Assembly (NCBI RefSeq): GCF_011634775.1
Contig: NZ_JAALXT010000011.1
Span: 1 to 64,000, forward strand
DNA: 64,000 nucleotides
Source: Thalassoroseus pseudoceratinae
GTDB taxonomy: Bacteria; Planctomycetota; Planctomycetia; Planctomycetales; Planctomycetaceae
Direction of reading: 5' to 3'
Below the pieces are notes generated by a model. It had not been told where the DNA came from, made no database searches, and saw only the letters and a list, made by a program, of their open reading frames with translations. The first letter of the stretch is position 1; every line of letters begins with the position of its first letter. This document shows positions 52,853 to 62,171 of the stretch, piece by piece. Both the position numbers and the translations under genes were made by a program.

Positions 52853-55041
52853 GACCATCTCAGTTTACAGCTAGCAATTTCGCAGAAGAGGTTGGCCCCC
52901 TGGTCGACTTGATCCTGGCTGGAGATGCCACCAATGCCCAGTGCGAGCGACTCGATCAATTGGTTCAGCGTTCCGAAGAAGCCCGTGGGGCTTATCTTGT
53001 CTATGTTCACGATGCAATTCTGATTCATCGTCGACATTTGGAGGAGGTATCCGCAGGACGAAAATCACGGCAGGGTATCAGAACGACATTGAGCAGGATT
53101 CTGGGGACAGAGTCGAAGGAGCGGCAAAACGAGCTTCTGACGCTCCTTGACGAATTGAACAATCGATCTGGTGAGACTCATCATCAGCAGACATCTTTTA
53201 CGGAAAGTATTCAGATCGTCGCGCGAAATCATCGTAGGATACTCTGGTCATGTATAGTTGTGGCGTGTCTGATTTTCGTGTTCTTGAGTTGGCATTTCTT
53301 GACTGCAAGCCCTCCGGCAGGCCCTAGATACCAACAGAATCTGGCTCGGGTCATTCGCTCATCGGATTGTGTCTGGCGATTGAACGATGAAGCTGTGACC
53401 ATTGAAGAGGGAGATGACTTGCATGTTGGTCGATATCTTCTCGAAGAAGGTGTCGCCAAGCTACTTTTTCCCTGGGGAACGGAAGTCGCTTTGGAAGCTC
53501 CGGCGGAATTCGAGTTTTGCGAAGATGGCTCGAAGTTTCTCCGCAACGGCCAGCTTGTCGCTAAAGTCTCCGCGGAGGACTCGGGTTTTACCATTGACAC
53601 TCCCGCGATTCGGTTGATCGACCTTGGCACAGAATTCGGTTTGTCGACGAACTCTCAAGGTGAATCCGAAGTTCACGTATTTAAGGGATCGGTCGAGGTA
53701 CGACCACGTTTTGTCGAGGCAAGCAGCGATCAGAGTTCGATCACTCTAGGAACGGGCCAGGCGAATGGATTTGATATGGTCGGTCCAATCGTGCGAAGCA
53801 TCGCTTTCAATCCCAAGCGTTTTTCTAAAGCTTGGCAACTCAACAACCGGATTGCCCAAACAACCGGAGGCATGCGATTCACTCACCCTGCCCCCAGCAG
53901 TGTTGCCGAAGGAGAGACCGAATCCAGCGAGACGCAACTCCTCTTCGCCGAGAGACAGCATACTCTAAACCAGCCACTCGCCGTCACATTCACCGAACCG
54001 GGACTCTACACAACTTTTAACGATCGCATTTCCTGGTTGCCTGAGGGGCTGCACGTGGAAAGCTATCTCGTCCATTTTGATCCTGTGGGCTCAACCAATA
54101 ATCAATCTCCGGTGACGGTCGAGGGTTCCGTTACCTTCGATCGCCCGATTATCGCGGTAATTGCCCGTGGAGATCAGCTCTCGCAGAGCGATCCTTGGCT
54201 CGCCTCCCCAAGAACCGAGTACCTTCCTAAACCCAATTTCAGACAGTTGGAAGGAGACGACTTCTCAGCAAACATCACCCCTGCCTACGGGATGCGAGGC
54301 ATGACCGGGCTATGGAACATTCACTACACACACGAATCTCCTGCCCCTAACGACTGGGTTCGGCTCAGCAGTGACCGGAAGACGCTGACGGTTCGAAGCA
54401 CTGCCGGAGGAGAGAGCGATCAACTACGGGTTCTGGTCTCCGATGACGAAGCAGTCAACACACTTCCTGCCTACACAGAAACACGTCGGCTCTCAAAACC
54501 ATTTCAAGGGCGACCGTTCACAGTCGGTGAAAAAATCGAGGCGGAAGATTTCGATTTGGGCGGACAAGACGTCGCCTACTACGACACGACCGCAGATTCG
54601 CTATCGAACGTTTATCGCCGAAATGAGAGTGTTGAATTAAAACAGTATGTCTTCAAAGAGGAGACACACACGAACGTCTCCGTCGTTCGCGCCGGTGAAT
54701 GGTTGACTTATACCATCAACATCGAAGAACCAGGACGGTATACGGTTTCTGCTCGAGCCGGTTCAAAACTCAAAGGTGGCAAGTTCCGCTTTGAAATTGG
54801 CGAACCTGGTGCTCCTTTTGTAGTAACCAGTTCATTCGACATGCCCCAGGCGCCTCTGGAAGAGGCAAAATTCGAGGATTGGTATGGCACCGTTCAGTCC
54901 GAGCCGATCTTACTTCCGGCTGGAAGGCAGGTGCTCAGGATCGTTATGGAAGCCAATCATTCCAGTGGACGCCTAGGCAACTTCGACTGGTTCCGCATCG
55001 ATCGGGTATCACCACCGGGGATTTCTGATGAAGACAATTGA
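52849..55041 (+). CDS. FecR-type anti-sigma/sensor protein with C-terminal CBM6-like domain
   Basis: 730 residues. The cytoplasmic N-terminus (about 125 residues, AGDATNAQCERLDQLVQRSE) resembles anti-sigma domains; one membrane helix follows (ILWSCIVVACLIFVFLSWHF). The FecR domain is at about 170-290 (EVALEAPAEFEFCEDGSKFL, FTIDTPAIRLIDLGTEFGLS, EVHVFKGSVEVRP). A middle beta-rich region leads to a C-terminal carbohydrate-binding module of CBM6 type (IEAEDFDLGGQDVAYYDTTA, VVRAGEWLTYTINIEEPGRY, LPAGRQVLRIVM). The design suggests that an external sugar polymer is sensed and the sigma factor is released. The gene is coupled to the sigma factor and heads the pseudopilin-lipoprotein-esterase genes. 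Confidence 0.85.
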   Translation: MRPSQFTASNFAEEVGPLVDLILAGDATNAQCERLDQLVQRSEEARGAYLVYVHDAILIHRRHLEEVSAGRKSRQGIRTTLSRILGTESKERQNELLTLLDELNNRSGETHHQQTSFTESIQIVARNHRRILWSCIVVACLIFVFLSWHFLTASPPAGPRYQQNLARVIRSSDCVWRLNDEAVTIEEGDDLHVGRYLLEEGVAKLLFPWGTEVALEAPAEFEFCEDGSKFLRNGQLVAKVSAEDSGFTIDTPAIRLIDLGTEFGLSTNSQGESEVHVFKGSVEVRPRFVEASSDQSSITLGTGQANGFDMVGPIVRSIAFNPKRFSKAWQLNNRIAQTTGGMRFTHPAPSSVAEGETESSETQLLFAERQHTLNQPLAVTFTEPGLYTTFNDRISWLPEGLHVESYLVHFDPVGSTNNQSPVTVEGSVTFDRPIIAVIARGDQLSQSDPWLASPRTEYLPKPNFRQLEGDDFSANITPAYGMRGMTGLWNIHYTHESPAPNDWVRLSSDRKTLTVRSTAGGESDQLRVLVSDDEAVNTLPAYTETRRLSKPFQGRPFTVGEKIEAEDFDLGGQDVAYYDTTADSLSNVYRRNESVELKQYVFKEETHTNVSVVRAGEWLTYTINIEEPGRYTVSARAGSKLKGGKFRFEIGEPGAPFVVTSSFDMPQAPLEEAKFEDWYGTVQSEPILLPAGRQVLRIVMEANHSSGRLGNFDWFRIDRVSPPGISDEDN

Positions 55042-55176
55042 TGACCGCGATTTCTGTAGGATATTCAATTCATGAGACTGGTGTGACGACAATCCGTCCT
55101 GAATTGATCGTTGTACGGAAACATGACGTAAGTCCCTTGGACAATTCTCCTGTACTCTAACGGAAAGGATTGATTG

Positions 55177-56217
55177 ATGTACCACGTTTCTTTTGTCTGG
55201 CGAAAAAAGTGGCCGTCATGCCGATCAGTAAAGAATGGTTTCACCCTAATTGAACTGTTAGTTGTGATCTCTATTATCGCTGTACTAATTGGTTTACTGC
55301 TCCCAGCGGTTCAACAAGCCAGGGAAGCCGCACGACGAATACAGTGTTCGAACAATCTCAAGCAGATTGGCTTGGCATTGCACAACTATCACTCAGCTTA
55401 CAGTACGTTTCCGATTGGAGGACAAGCGCTTTACACGCGTCCGAACTGGAGAATTGCGTTGCTGGCCTACATGGAACAAACCGCAATCGCCAATCAGATT
55501 GACACAGCATGTCTAGAAGTCACAGATTCCTGGGGAGCCGGTGCCGCAGGTGGCTTTGCTTCATACAATGGATCAGGTTCCGGGGGGTATGGAGTGGGAG
55601 CCAATTCTGTGCTCAAAGGCTATGCTGCACCGGCTTACAATTGCCCATCGAGCGAACTGGGAACGAATGCGAACACAGCTGGATTGAACAACTACGATCA
55701 CGGACAGACTCATGACTACGTTGGTATCATGGGCTCCACTCCAGATCCAGGTGGGCGTTCTGGGGTCTGCTCGTCTCAAAAACAATACGGTGGGATCTTC
55801 TGTAACAATGGCATGCTGGTCCCATATCAGACATTCAGGATGGCAGATTGTGCTGATGGAACATCGAATGTCATCATTGTTGGTGAGCAATCAGCACCAC
55901 TGGAAGGGGTTGATAGACGAGCCAATTATTTTGGTGGATGGTGGGGCTGGAATAGTTATACAACCGCTCCGAACGCTGTCTGGTGGGCTTTCACAAGTGG
56001 CATGACCACGATTCGCTATCAGATTAATTCTCCAACCGCTTCCGTGGGTTCGAACAACCCCTATGATGGAAATACCGTGCTAAATTCAAGACATCCAGGC
56101 GGAATCCAGGCCTGCTTAACAGATGGCAGCGTGAGATTTATCTCAGAAAATATCGACTTCCAGACTTTGTTGCGTTTAGGTGCTAAGGATGATGGCGAGA
56201 TCGTAACAGAGTATTAG
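55177..56217 (+). CDS. DUF1559 pseudopilin-like protein
   Basis: 346 residues. The prepilin signal is classic: [20 protein letters not shown], cleaved after glycine, then [20 protein letters not shown] and [20 protein letters not shown], the DUF1559 (SBP_bac_10) core. The end [20 protein letters not shown] is the H-x-G-G ... DG signature of planctomycete members. GGAAAGGA is ahead of ATG 55177. Such proteins are abundant in planctomycetes and are probably surface or type II-secretion-like pilin components. It follows the FecR protein and precedes the small lipoprotein. Confidence 0.93.
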   Translation: MYHVSFVWRKKWPSCRSVKNGFTLIELLVVISIIAVLIGLLLPAVQQAREAARRIQCSNNLKQIGLALHNYHSAYSTFPIGGQALYTRPNWRIALLAYMEQTAIANQIDTACLEVTDSWGAGAAGGFASYNGSGSGGYGVGANSVLKGYAAPAYNCPSSELGTNANTAGLNNYDHGQTHDYVGIMGSTPDPGGRSGVCSSQKQYGGIFCNNGMLVPYQTFRMADCADGTSNVIIVGEQSAPLEGVDRRANYFGGWWGWNSYTTAPNAVWWAFTSGMTTIRYQINSPTASVGSNNPYDGNTVLNSRHPGGIQACLTDGSVRFISENIDFQTLLRLGAKDDGEIVTEY

Positions 56218-56239
56218 ACTGAACAATGCTTATCAGAGA

Positions 56240-56258
56240 ACTATGAGATTCTCATAGT
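56240..56258 (+). terminator. stem-loop between DUF1559 and lipoprotein genes
   Basis: ACTATGAGA (56240-56248) and its exact complement TCTCATAGT (56250-56258) form a strong hairpin, with CCTTTTTG following within two bases. It looks like an intrinsic terminator or a partial one that lowers expression of downstream genes. It lies 29 bases before the lipoprotein start. Confidence 0.55.
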
Positions 56259-56286
56259 ATCCTTTTTGTATCTAGGAGACTTTTTC

Positions 56287-56718
56287 ATGCTGTCATCTCT
56301 GTCATCACGTACTTTATTCATGGGAGTCGCCCTGGTGTCATTGCATGCTCTACCAGGGTGTTCTCAGGGAGATCAAGGAATCCAAATGGCTCCGGTTAAG
56401 GGAACCATCACGCTAAGTGGGGCTCCGCTAACAACCGGCATTGTCTTGCTGGAATCGGCTGAATCGGGTTTCTCTGCTTACGCATCACTCGACGCGGACG
56501 GCAAATTCCTGATCAAAAACGTTCCAATCGGAGATTATGGAGTCGCAGTCAGCCCTCCAGAACCGCCAGCGCCAGGGACAACCGCTGCACCCCGCGATGA
56601 AGCGTCGAGTTTTTCGCTTTTTGTCGTTCCTTCGAAATATCAAAGCATATCAACTAGCGGTTTTACGGCCGTTGTATCTCGGGATAGTCCGAACGTACTA
56701 ACGTTCAATCTGGAATGA
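56287..56718 (+). CDS. small carboxypeptidase-regulatory-like lipoprotein
   Basis: 143 residues. Lipoprotein signal ALVSLHALPGC ends in a Cys lipobox (LPGC). The remainder is a transthyretin/CarboxypepD_reg-like beta-sandwich: VKGTITLSGAPLTTGIVLLE, SLDADGKFLIKNVPIGDYGV then AVSPPEPPAPGTT. It belongs to the small lipoprotein type that follows DUF1559 genes in planctomycetes. GTATCTAGGAGAC provides a good ribosome site before ATG 56287. Role: probably an outer-membrane or cell-wall accessory to the pseudopilin. Confidence 0.85.
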   Translation: MLSSLSSRTLFMGVALVSLHALPGCSQGDQGIQMAPVKGTITLSGAPLTTGIVLLESAESGFSAYASLDADGKFLIKNVPIGDYGVAVSPPEPPAPGTTAAPRDEASSFSLFVVPSKYQSISTSGFTAVVSRDSPNVLTFNLE

Positions 56719-56812
56719 ATCATCGAAGAAGCGTCCCGAAGTCGTATCAGACCCGAACGATTCGCAACTCAACAATAGCCATCTTATTCATATTCGATAG
56801 GAACACGTTATA

Positions 56813-57742
56813 ATGACAAAGTATAGTCTCGGACTATTTCTTGTACTGAGCATTACAAGAATTTCCAGTGCAGAGAATGACAATCAGGCGGCAACTGATT
56901 CGAGGACAGTCTCTGTACAGCGTAATATCGTTTATGGCTGGGTCCATGGAGCCGCGTTAATAGCAGATTTCGCCAATCCACGCACTGACAACAAGAAGCC
57001 CGCAATCATTTCCTTGCACGGAGGTCGCTGGAAAGCCGGGAACAAAAATATCTATGGTGCGATTGACGTTGCACAGTGGGCCGATCTCGGTTTTTTTGCA
57101 ATGACAATCGATTATCGTCTACGGGGCTGTTCGCCTCCACCTGCCTGTTATCAGGATGTGCAGTGTGCTATCCGCTATCTGCATGCCCACGCCGATCAGT
57201 ATCACATCGACGAAGATCGAATCTTTCTGATTGGCCAGTCTGCTGGCGGTCACATGGTCTCGCTGGCGGCGACACTTGGTAATGGAAAATACAGAAAGAC
57301 CGGTGGCTGGGAAGAAGCACGAAACGACATTTGTGCGGCGATTTGCGTCTCAGGTGCCCTTGATCTGACAACCTGTCCCTGGGGAGATTTGTGGACACCC
57401 AATTACCAACCCTCAATGGAAGCCAGGGAATACGCATCTCCCATAAAGCACGTCAATCAGGACATGCGGCCATTAATCATCTTTCACGCCGACAACGACA
57501 AATCGGTTCCAATTGAAAATGCCCTTTCGATGGTCGAGGAGCTAAAAGCCAAGAATGCTCCCTTTGTATTCCATCATTATGCAGCAGAAGGTCATATGAA
57601 TGTGACACCGGAAGTCATCAAGCGATCCCTAGAATTTATAGAAACGGTTTCCGAGAACAAAGGCATATTGTCGAAATCCTACCAAACATTCACAGAGCAT
57701 GTTGAAGCTGCTCAGCGATCACACATGAAAACTTCACGTTAA
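56813..57742 (+). CDS. secreted alpha/beta-hydrolase (BD-FAE/esterase-lipase-like)
   Basis: 309 residues. Short signal peptide (MTKYSLGLFLVLSITRISSA). The oxyanion motif is ISLHGGRWKAGN; the nucleophile elbow is FLIGQSAGGHMVSLAATLG (G-x-S-x-G); the acid is in FHADNDKSVPIENAL; and the histidine is in AAEGHMNVTPE. Such enzymes remove acetyl or feruloyl groups from polysaccharides, or act on other esters. It sits about 95 bases after the lipoprotein on the same strand and completes the sigma-FecR-pseudopilin module, consistent with a surface carbohydrate role. Confidence 0.85.
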   Translation: MTKYSLGLFLVLSITRISSAENDNQAATDSRTVSVQRNIVYGWVHGAALIADFANPRTDNKKPAIISLHGGRWKAGNKNIYGAIDVAQWADLGFFAMTIDYRLRGCSPPPACYQDVQCAIRYLHAHADQYHIDEDRIFLIGQSAGGHMVSLAATLGNGKYRKTGGWEEARNDICAAICVSGALDLTTCPWGDLWTPNYQPSMEAREYASPIKHVNQDMRPLIIFHADNDKSVPIENALSMVEELKAKNAPFVFHHYAAEGHMNVTPEVIKRSLEFIETVSENKGILSKSYQTFTEHVEAAQRSHMKTSR

Positions 57743-57840
57743 CGCGAGTGGGCAACACCATACATTTCACGAAACTCAAGCAAAGTTCGAACATGGATGA
57801 TCACGACGGGGCCTCGTCCAAGTGAATCCGTCGCCTTTTG

Positions 57841-58146
57841 TTAGGTCAGATTAATACTTAGGAAGTCGCCGGCATATCCCAGCGGTTTGTGCCGGCCTCG
57901 CCAGTGGATGTTGCTGGTATCCAGCTCCGGTGCCGTCTTTTCGAAGCAATATTTCATGAGTGTTCTCCGCTCGGTTGAGAGACAGTCACGTGAGGCAGCG
58001 TCGATTCTTCGCAGCAGTTGATGGAACTTTTCGTCAAACGAGACATCGGAATCGTCGTTGTACTGTATCATCATAGAAAACAATGCATCAATCATCGCTG
58101 TGATATGTGGCAGATGTTCTGTTTGTCCTTTGAAGGACGTTTTCAT
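57841..58146 (-). pseudogene. truncated SAM methyltransferase-like gene
   Basis: 101 residues starting MKTSFKGQTEHLPHITAMID. The end KYCFEKTAPELDTSN then WRGRHKPLGYAGDFLSINLT matches the region just before motif I in PhcB/extracellular-factor-type methyltransferases (KPLGYAGD). The SAM fold itself is absent, because the frame stops at 57841. This is most likely a 5' fragment of a longer gene cut by rearrangement. Confidence 0.45.
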
Positions 58147-58213
58147 AGAACCGATATTGTTTTCTCAGGGGGCTTGTCGTTGGTTCGTAGCGGCCATCAA
58201 ATAAACAATCGTT

Positions 58214-60994
58214 TTGCTGTCACCACGGAATGATCGAACAACCGCGACCTCGAGGCAAATACCTGCTCTCGAATACATTCATGACAATGGTGTAATTCAC
58301 CGGGACATTAAGCCGTCTAACCTAATACTAGATCGGGAAGGGCGAATCCGAATCACCGATCTTGGTCTTGCGCGAATCGTTGACGAAGCGAGCGTGACGG
58401 GAACTTGTGATGTTATCGGAACCCTCCGTTATATGAGTCCGGAACAACTTCGCGCTGGACGCCGCCGAATCGATCAGCGAACAGATATCTATTCGCTAGG
58501 CGCCACAATTTACGAACTCCTTGCATTGGCGCCTCTGTTTCCGGAAAGTGATCGAGAACGTCTGATCGAGCAGATACTCACGGTCGAGCCGATCAGGTTG
58601 TGTAATCGAAGAACGGGAGTTCCCAACGACCTAGAAACGATTGTACGAAGGTGTTTGGCAAAATCGTCCGCGCACCGCTACCAAACCGCTCGAGAACTTG
58701 CGGACGACTTAGACCGATTCCTTCGAGGGAAGAGGATCACCCCATGGAAGTTCCAGAGTATCAGGCTTTGTCTGCACGGCTTGATTCGCCGATATTGGGC
58801 GGCAATTTTAGTCATTGGTTTGGGAGCCGCAGTATCGCTAATCATCCGTTCGGATCGGCACCGTCCTCCACCGAAACGGATAGCAATTCAAGAGGAATTG
58901 GTTCGTGAACGGGCTCAAACTGAGTTGGAGAGGCAAAAGGCTAAGTCACTGGCAACCAACAGCATTGTGAGTAAGGGACTTCTGAAACTTGAACTTGGGC
59001 AAACCGCTGATGGAATGCTGTGGTATGCAAAAGCCCTTGAATTCGTAGAAAGCGGTACGCGGCTGGAGGAATTAATTCGCCGGAATCTAAACGTCTGGGA
59101 ACGTGAACTCGCCCCGCTGACGGATTTTGTCACAATTTCCAACGCTCCGCTGGAGTCCCCCCGGTTTGTTACCACTAACGACGGCTATCTCGCAGTCGCA
59201 GACATCGACAATGTGACCGTTCGGAGCCTTACAGGAACAATTCGACCCGTTGCCCAAAAGCGTCTTGAAGCACACATCACGGGTATGGATTTCGTCGGGA
59301 ATGAGCCCCTCTTATTTATGACGACAGCCGACGGAATCGCGATAAAATGGCGTTTTGAATCACGAGAGTTCGAACGTCAGAATTTTTCCGAGGCCGAGTC
59401 TGTTCGCCGTCTTGAGTGTAGTGATGATGGAGAGTCCCTGCTGTTAACGACCATACATGAAGGACTCAGTATATGGAGCCTCGATCCACTCCAACGAGTT
59501 GCTGACAAACCCGTGTCCCGGGATCAAAGACCCTATGGAGGATGCTTCGCTAATGCTGGAGACACCGTTTACGTTTGGCGAGGTTCCCAACGAGAACTCT
59601 GGGCCTTTCAATCAGCGCAGAACCAAAATCGAACCCTTCCATCGTCAGCGGAACAGACTCGCGCCGCTCAACTCACTCCCGATGAAGCGTTCTTTTTCGC
59701 GGCCCATGCCAACCGAGCGATCCTTCGGAACTTGAAGTCTCCTGAGTTGGCTACAAATTCTGTACAACATTCTGGACATGTGTCGGCAGTCGACGTTCAC
59801 CCTTCGGATCGCTATCTCCTGACGGGCAGCTACGACGGCACTGTTCGAATCTGGAATCGAAGCACGTTGACCCCAGTTGGCCAGCCCTTGGAATTCTCAT
59901 CCCGCGTTATCCACGCCGGGTTTCGCCCGGATAGTCAGGGGGTTTATGCCATTAGCGAGTCCGGAGTTTTGAAATGCTGGGCATGGCCGGTTAACCAGCG
60001 AATGCATCCGACACTTCCACATTCGTCAACGCCCTTAGGAGTCGCCGTTGCAGACGATGGCACGTGCGTAACGCTCATTGGAAAGAATTGGACTGGACCA
60101 CAACAAATTCGTGTGTGGAATGGGTTCGTTGGTTCACTCGTCGACGAACTCGAAGTGCCGACGAAAGTGGATAAGGGGATCATCACCTCAAATCGTGGAT
60201 CGCTCCTCTTGTGTTGCGACGACGACTTTCAGATCTGGCGAATGTCTCCGCAACTAGAACTTCAAGAATCGGCAAAACTACCTTTTGAGAGAACGTCCGT
60301 ACTTTGCCTCTCGCGAGACAACCGGACGGCAATTGTTTTCGGTGATGAATGTGGAATCGTGTTCTCGATCCCTAGAGTAGAGCAAATCGGGATCGTCTGC
60401 TTCCCAGCGACCGTGATATCCGCTTGTGTGACAACGGACGGCACGCGACTCGCTGCCGTCTGTTCGGATATACGCATTCGAATTTGGGACCTTCGCTCCC
60501 GCCAACAGGTTCGCGAATTTGATTGCCCGCTTTCGGATGTTGTCGACTGTGGAATCGATGGCAATAATGTGTTGACACTCATCAGCCAACAAGGCGAAAT
60601 CCAGTCAATGGAACTAGCAACTGGCAAGGGTTTGCCTTCCTTTTTTGGCGGCCATCCGGGAAAGCAAGAAGTTCGGCTCGATCGCGAAGGGGCAATGGTC
60701 GTCGGCGTGGCTGGAGATGGCAAAGCCACGCTGATCGATCTGGAAACTGGAATGCGGGTGGGGCCCTCTTTCCCACATTTCGCCCCAATGTCGTCACTTT
60801 CCATAAGCCCGAATTCTGAACTCCTGGCAACGGTTCTGCCAGATTCATCCGTTCGAATCTTTGCCCTCCCCGACGCGTCCAATGAGTCGAATCAGGAAAT
60901 TCTCCTCCGTCTCCAAACGCTCACCGGAAAATGCTTGGACGAGAACACTCCACGTATTCTTTCAAATCAAGAATGGCGCGACTTCCATGACTGA
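58214..60994 (+). pseudogene. Ser/Thr kinase lacking its N-lobe, with WD40-like C-terminus
   Basis: The 926-codon open frame begins within the kinase at ALEYIHDNGVIHRDIKPSNL, then ITDLGLARIVDEASVTGTCD and GTLRYMSPEQLRAGRRRID. It continues with a membrane helix (YWAAILVIGLGAAVSLII), a coiled coil and WD40-like repeats (SVQHSGHVSAVDVHPSDRYL, LTGSYDGTVRIWNRS). The glycine-rich loop, the ATP-binding lysine and the C-helix glutamate (about the first 120 residues) are absent. The DFG motif is DLG. No ATG or Shine-Dalgarno sequence starts the frame; its first codon is TTG 58214. It is a 5'-truncated relative of the kinase at 42447. The rest is remarkably intact, so the loss may be recent or the propeller may still be used. 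Confidence 0.65.
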
Positions 60995-61494
60995 GTTCAA
61001 ATGATCGATCGCGTACGTCCAGCGGACCTGCCAAAGGCAGGATTTCAGGCACGAACGGAAGAAATCGTCTTCACTTTCGTAAATGCATGATCTTCGATCT
61101 ACCGTTGATCCTTCATATAATCGGGCCAGCAAAAACTGTTCAACGCGACTTCCGGCGAAGTCATTGACCATGACCACATCCGACGTTGGATCAGCGAACT
61201 TGGCAACCACTATCTCATCTACTGGAATGCTGCGTAGTCGGCAGTATGACTCGCATCAGTTGGTTTTGAAATTGTCACGACGGGGAAAGATTATGCGAGG
61301 ACGAACTTCCCCAAAGTGATTCCCTTCCGAACAATTTGTTGGCAGTGGGTCAAGCCAGATTGAAGACCGACGCATCCAACAACTCGGAGGCTTCGAGGGG
61401 GGATTGCAATAGCTTGAATGGAATGAGTTGCAGGCAGCGGGATTACCTGCCATCGCGACGTTTAGTGGCTCACCAAGTGGTTCACCGCAGTAGA
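60995..61494. other. 500 bases without a recognisable gene
   Basis: Short frames on both strands are present (for example a minus-strand 82-codon frame to 60962), but none resembles a known family or has both a start and a ribosome site. It is decayed sequence between the broken kinase and the tRNA scar. Confidence 0.45.
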
Positions 61495-61525
61495 TAAGAA
61501 AAGCGGCTCACCGAGGAGCCGCTTT
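61495..61525 (-). terminator. intrinsic terminator downstream of the tRNA fragment
   Basis: AAAGCGGCTC (61500-61509) pairs with GAGCCGCTTT (61516-61525) around a six-base loop. Read on the minus strand, the stem is followed by TTTTCTT. It lies about 30 bases past the 3' end of the tRNA remnant, the native position for a tRNA terminator. Confidence 0.75.
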
Positions 61526-61555
61526 AAGTCGTTGTTATCAAACGTTTTGGGGGTT

Positions 61556-61597
61556 GGAGACGATGGGATTCGAACCCACGACCTCTGCATTGCGAAC
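61556..61597 (-). other. 3' half of a tRNA (probably tRNA-Ala), att-site remnant
   Basis: On the minus strand the sequence includes the end of an anticodon stem (GCAGAGGTC), a perfect T-arm (GTGGGTTCGAATCCCAT) and the 3' acceptor strand CGTCTCC, which would pair with GGAGACG of planctomycete tRNA-Ala. The 5' half is absent at 61598-61640. A lone tRNA 3' end with its terminator is the usual product of integration by a tyrosine recombinase. By the normal logic the inserted element lies on the higher-coordinate side, where an intact tRNA-Ala should be found outside this window. Confidence 0.7.
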
Positions 61598-62171
61598 ACC
61601 GATTTCGGACCATAAAGGGATAAATGAGTACTTCGTAACCTGTTGTTTTATAACAGTTTATGTTCCGTTTTTCGAGATATCTTTTTAGCGGTCTCGCGAG
61701 ATACCTTTCGAGATACCCTCACGCCCGATTTGGGAGGCGATTCGGGAGGATTTTCCGCTCGTCCGCGAGGTGTTATTGGGGTAGATTAATCTCGACACAT
61801 TGGAGTCAAATTGACAACTTGCCCAGATCGCCTCCTGCGTTCCACTACAGCTTTGAGTTGATCGAATTTGCCAGTTGGAAGAGACATAGTCTGTCGCATT
61901 TTTCGAGCCCAAAACACACGGCGACAATCTACGAGGAACTCGGAGCTTCGAGCATATACGAACACTAGACATGCTGCCGAACCTGAAACTACCAGCTGAA
62001 ACAGAAGAGGCATCCAGTTTTCTACCAGTCAAGTCGTCTTACCCCTCGGCGCGGCCAATCGACACCACTATCGTAGTGGCGGGACAATCTCTCTCGGAAA
62101 CCGGTGACTTTTGAATTGGTGGCGTCGTCCGAGATACACAACTGACTGCCGATGAAATTTGAAAGACTCGA
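61598..62171. other. 570 bases, no intact gene; possible integrase tail
   Basis: Three copies of CGAGATA(T/C) lie at about 61673-61714. The minus strand has frames ending SSRIASQIGREGISKGISRD (stop at 61685) and, in another frame, FLVDCRRVFWARKMRQ and KFDQLKAVVERRRRSGQVVN. These are protein-like but unassigned. Directly beside the tRNA scar, the C-terminal tail of an integrase would be expected; the match is not good enough to call. Confidence 0.3.

Noticed and set aside
61673-61714. CRISPR-like or iteron array of CGAGATA
   Set aside because: Only three short, unevenly spaced copies; far too few and short for CRISPR and not sufficient for an origin.
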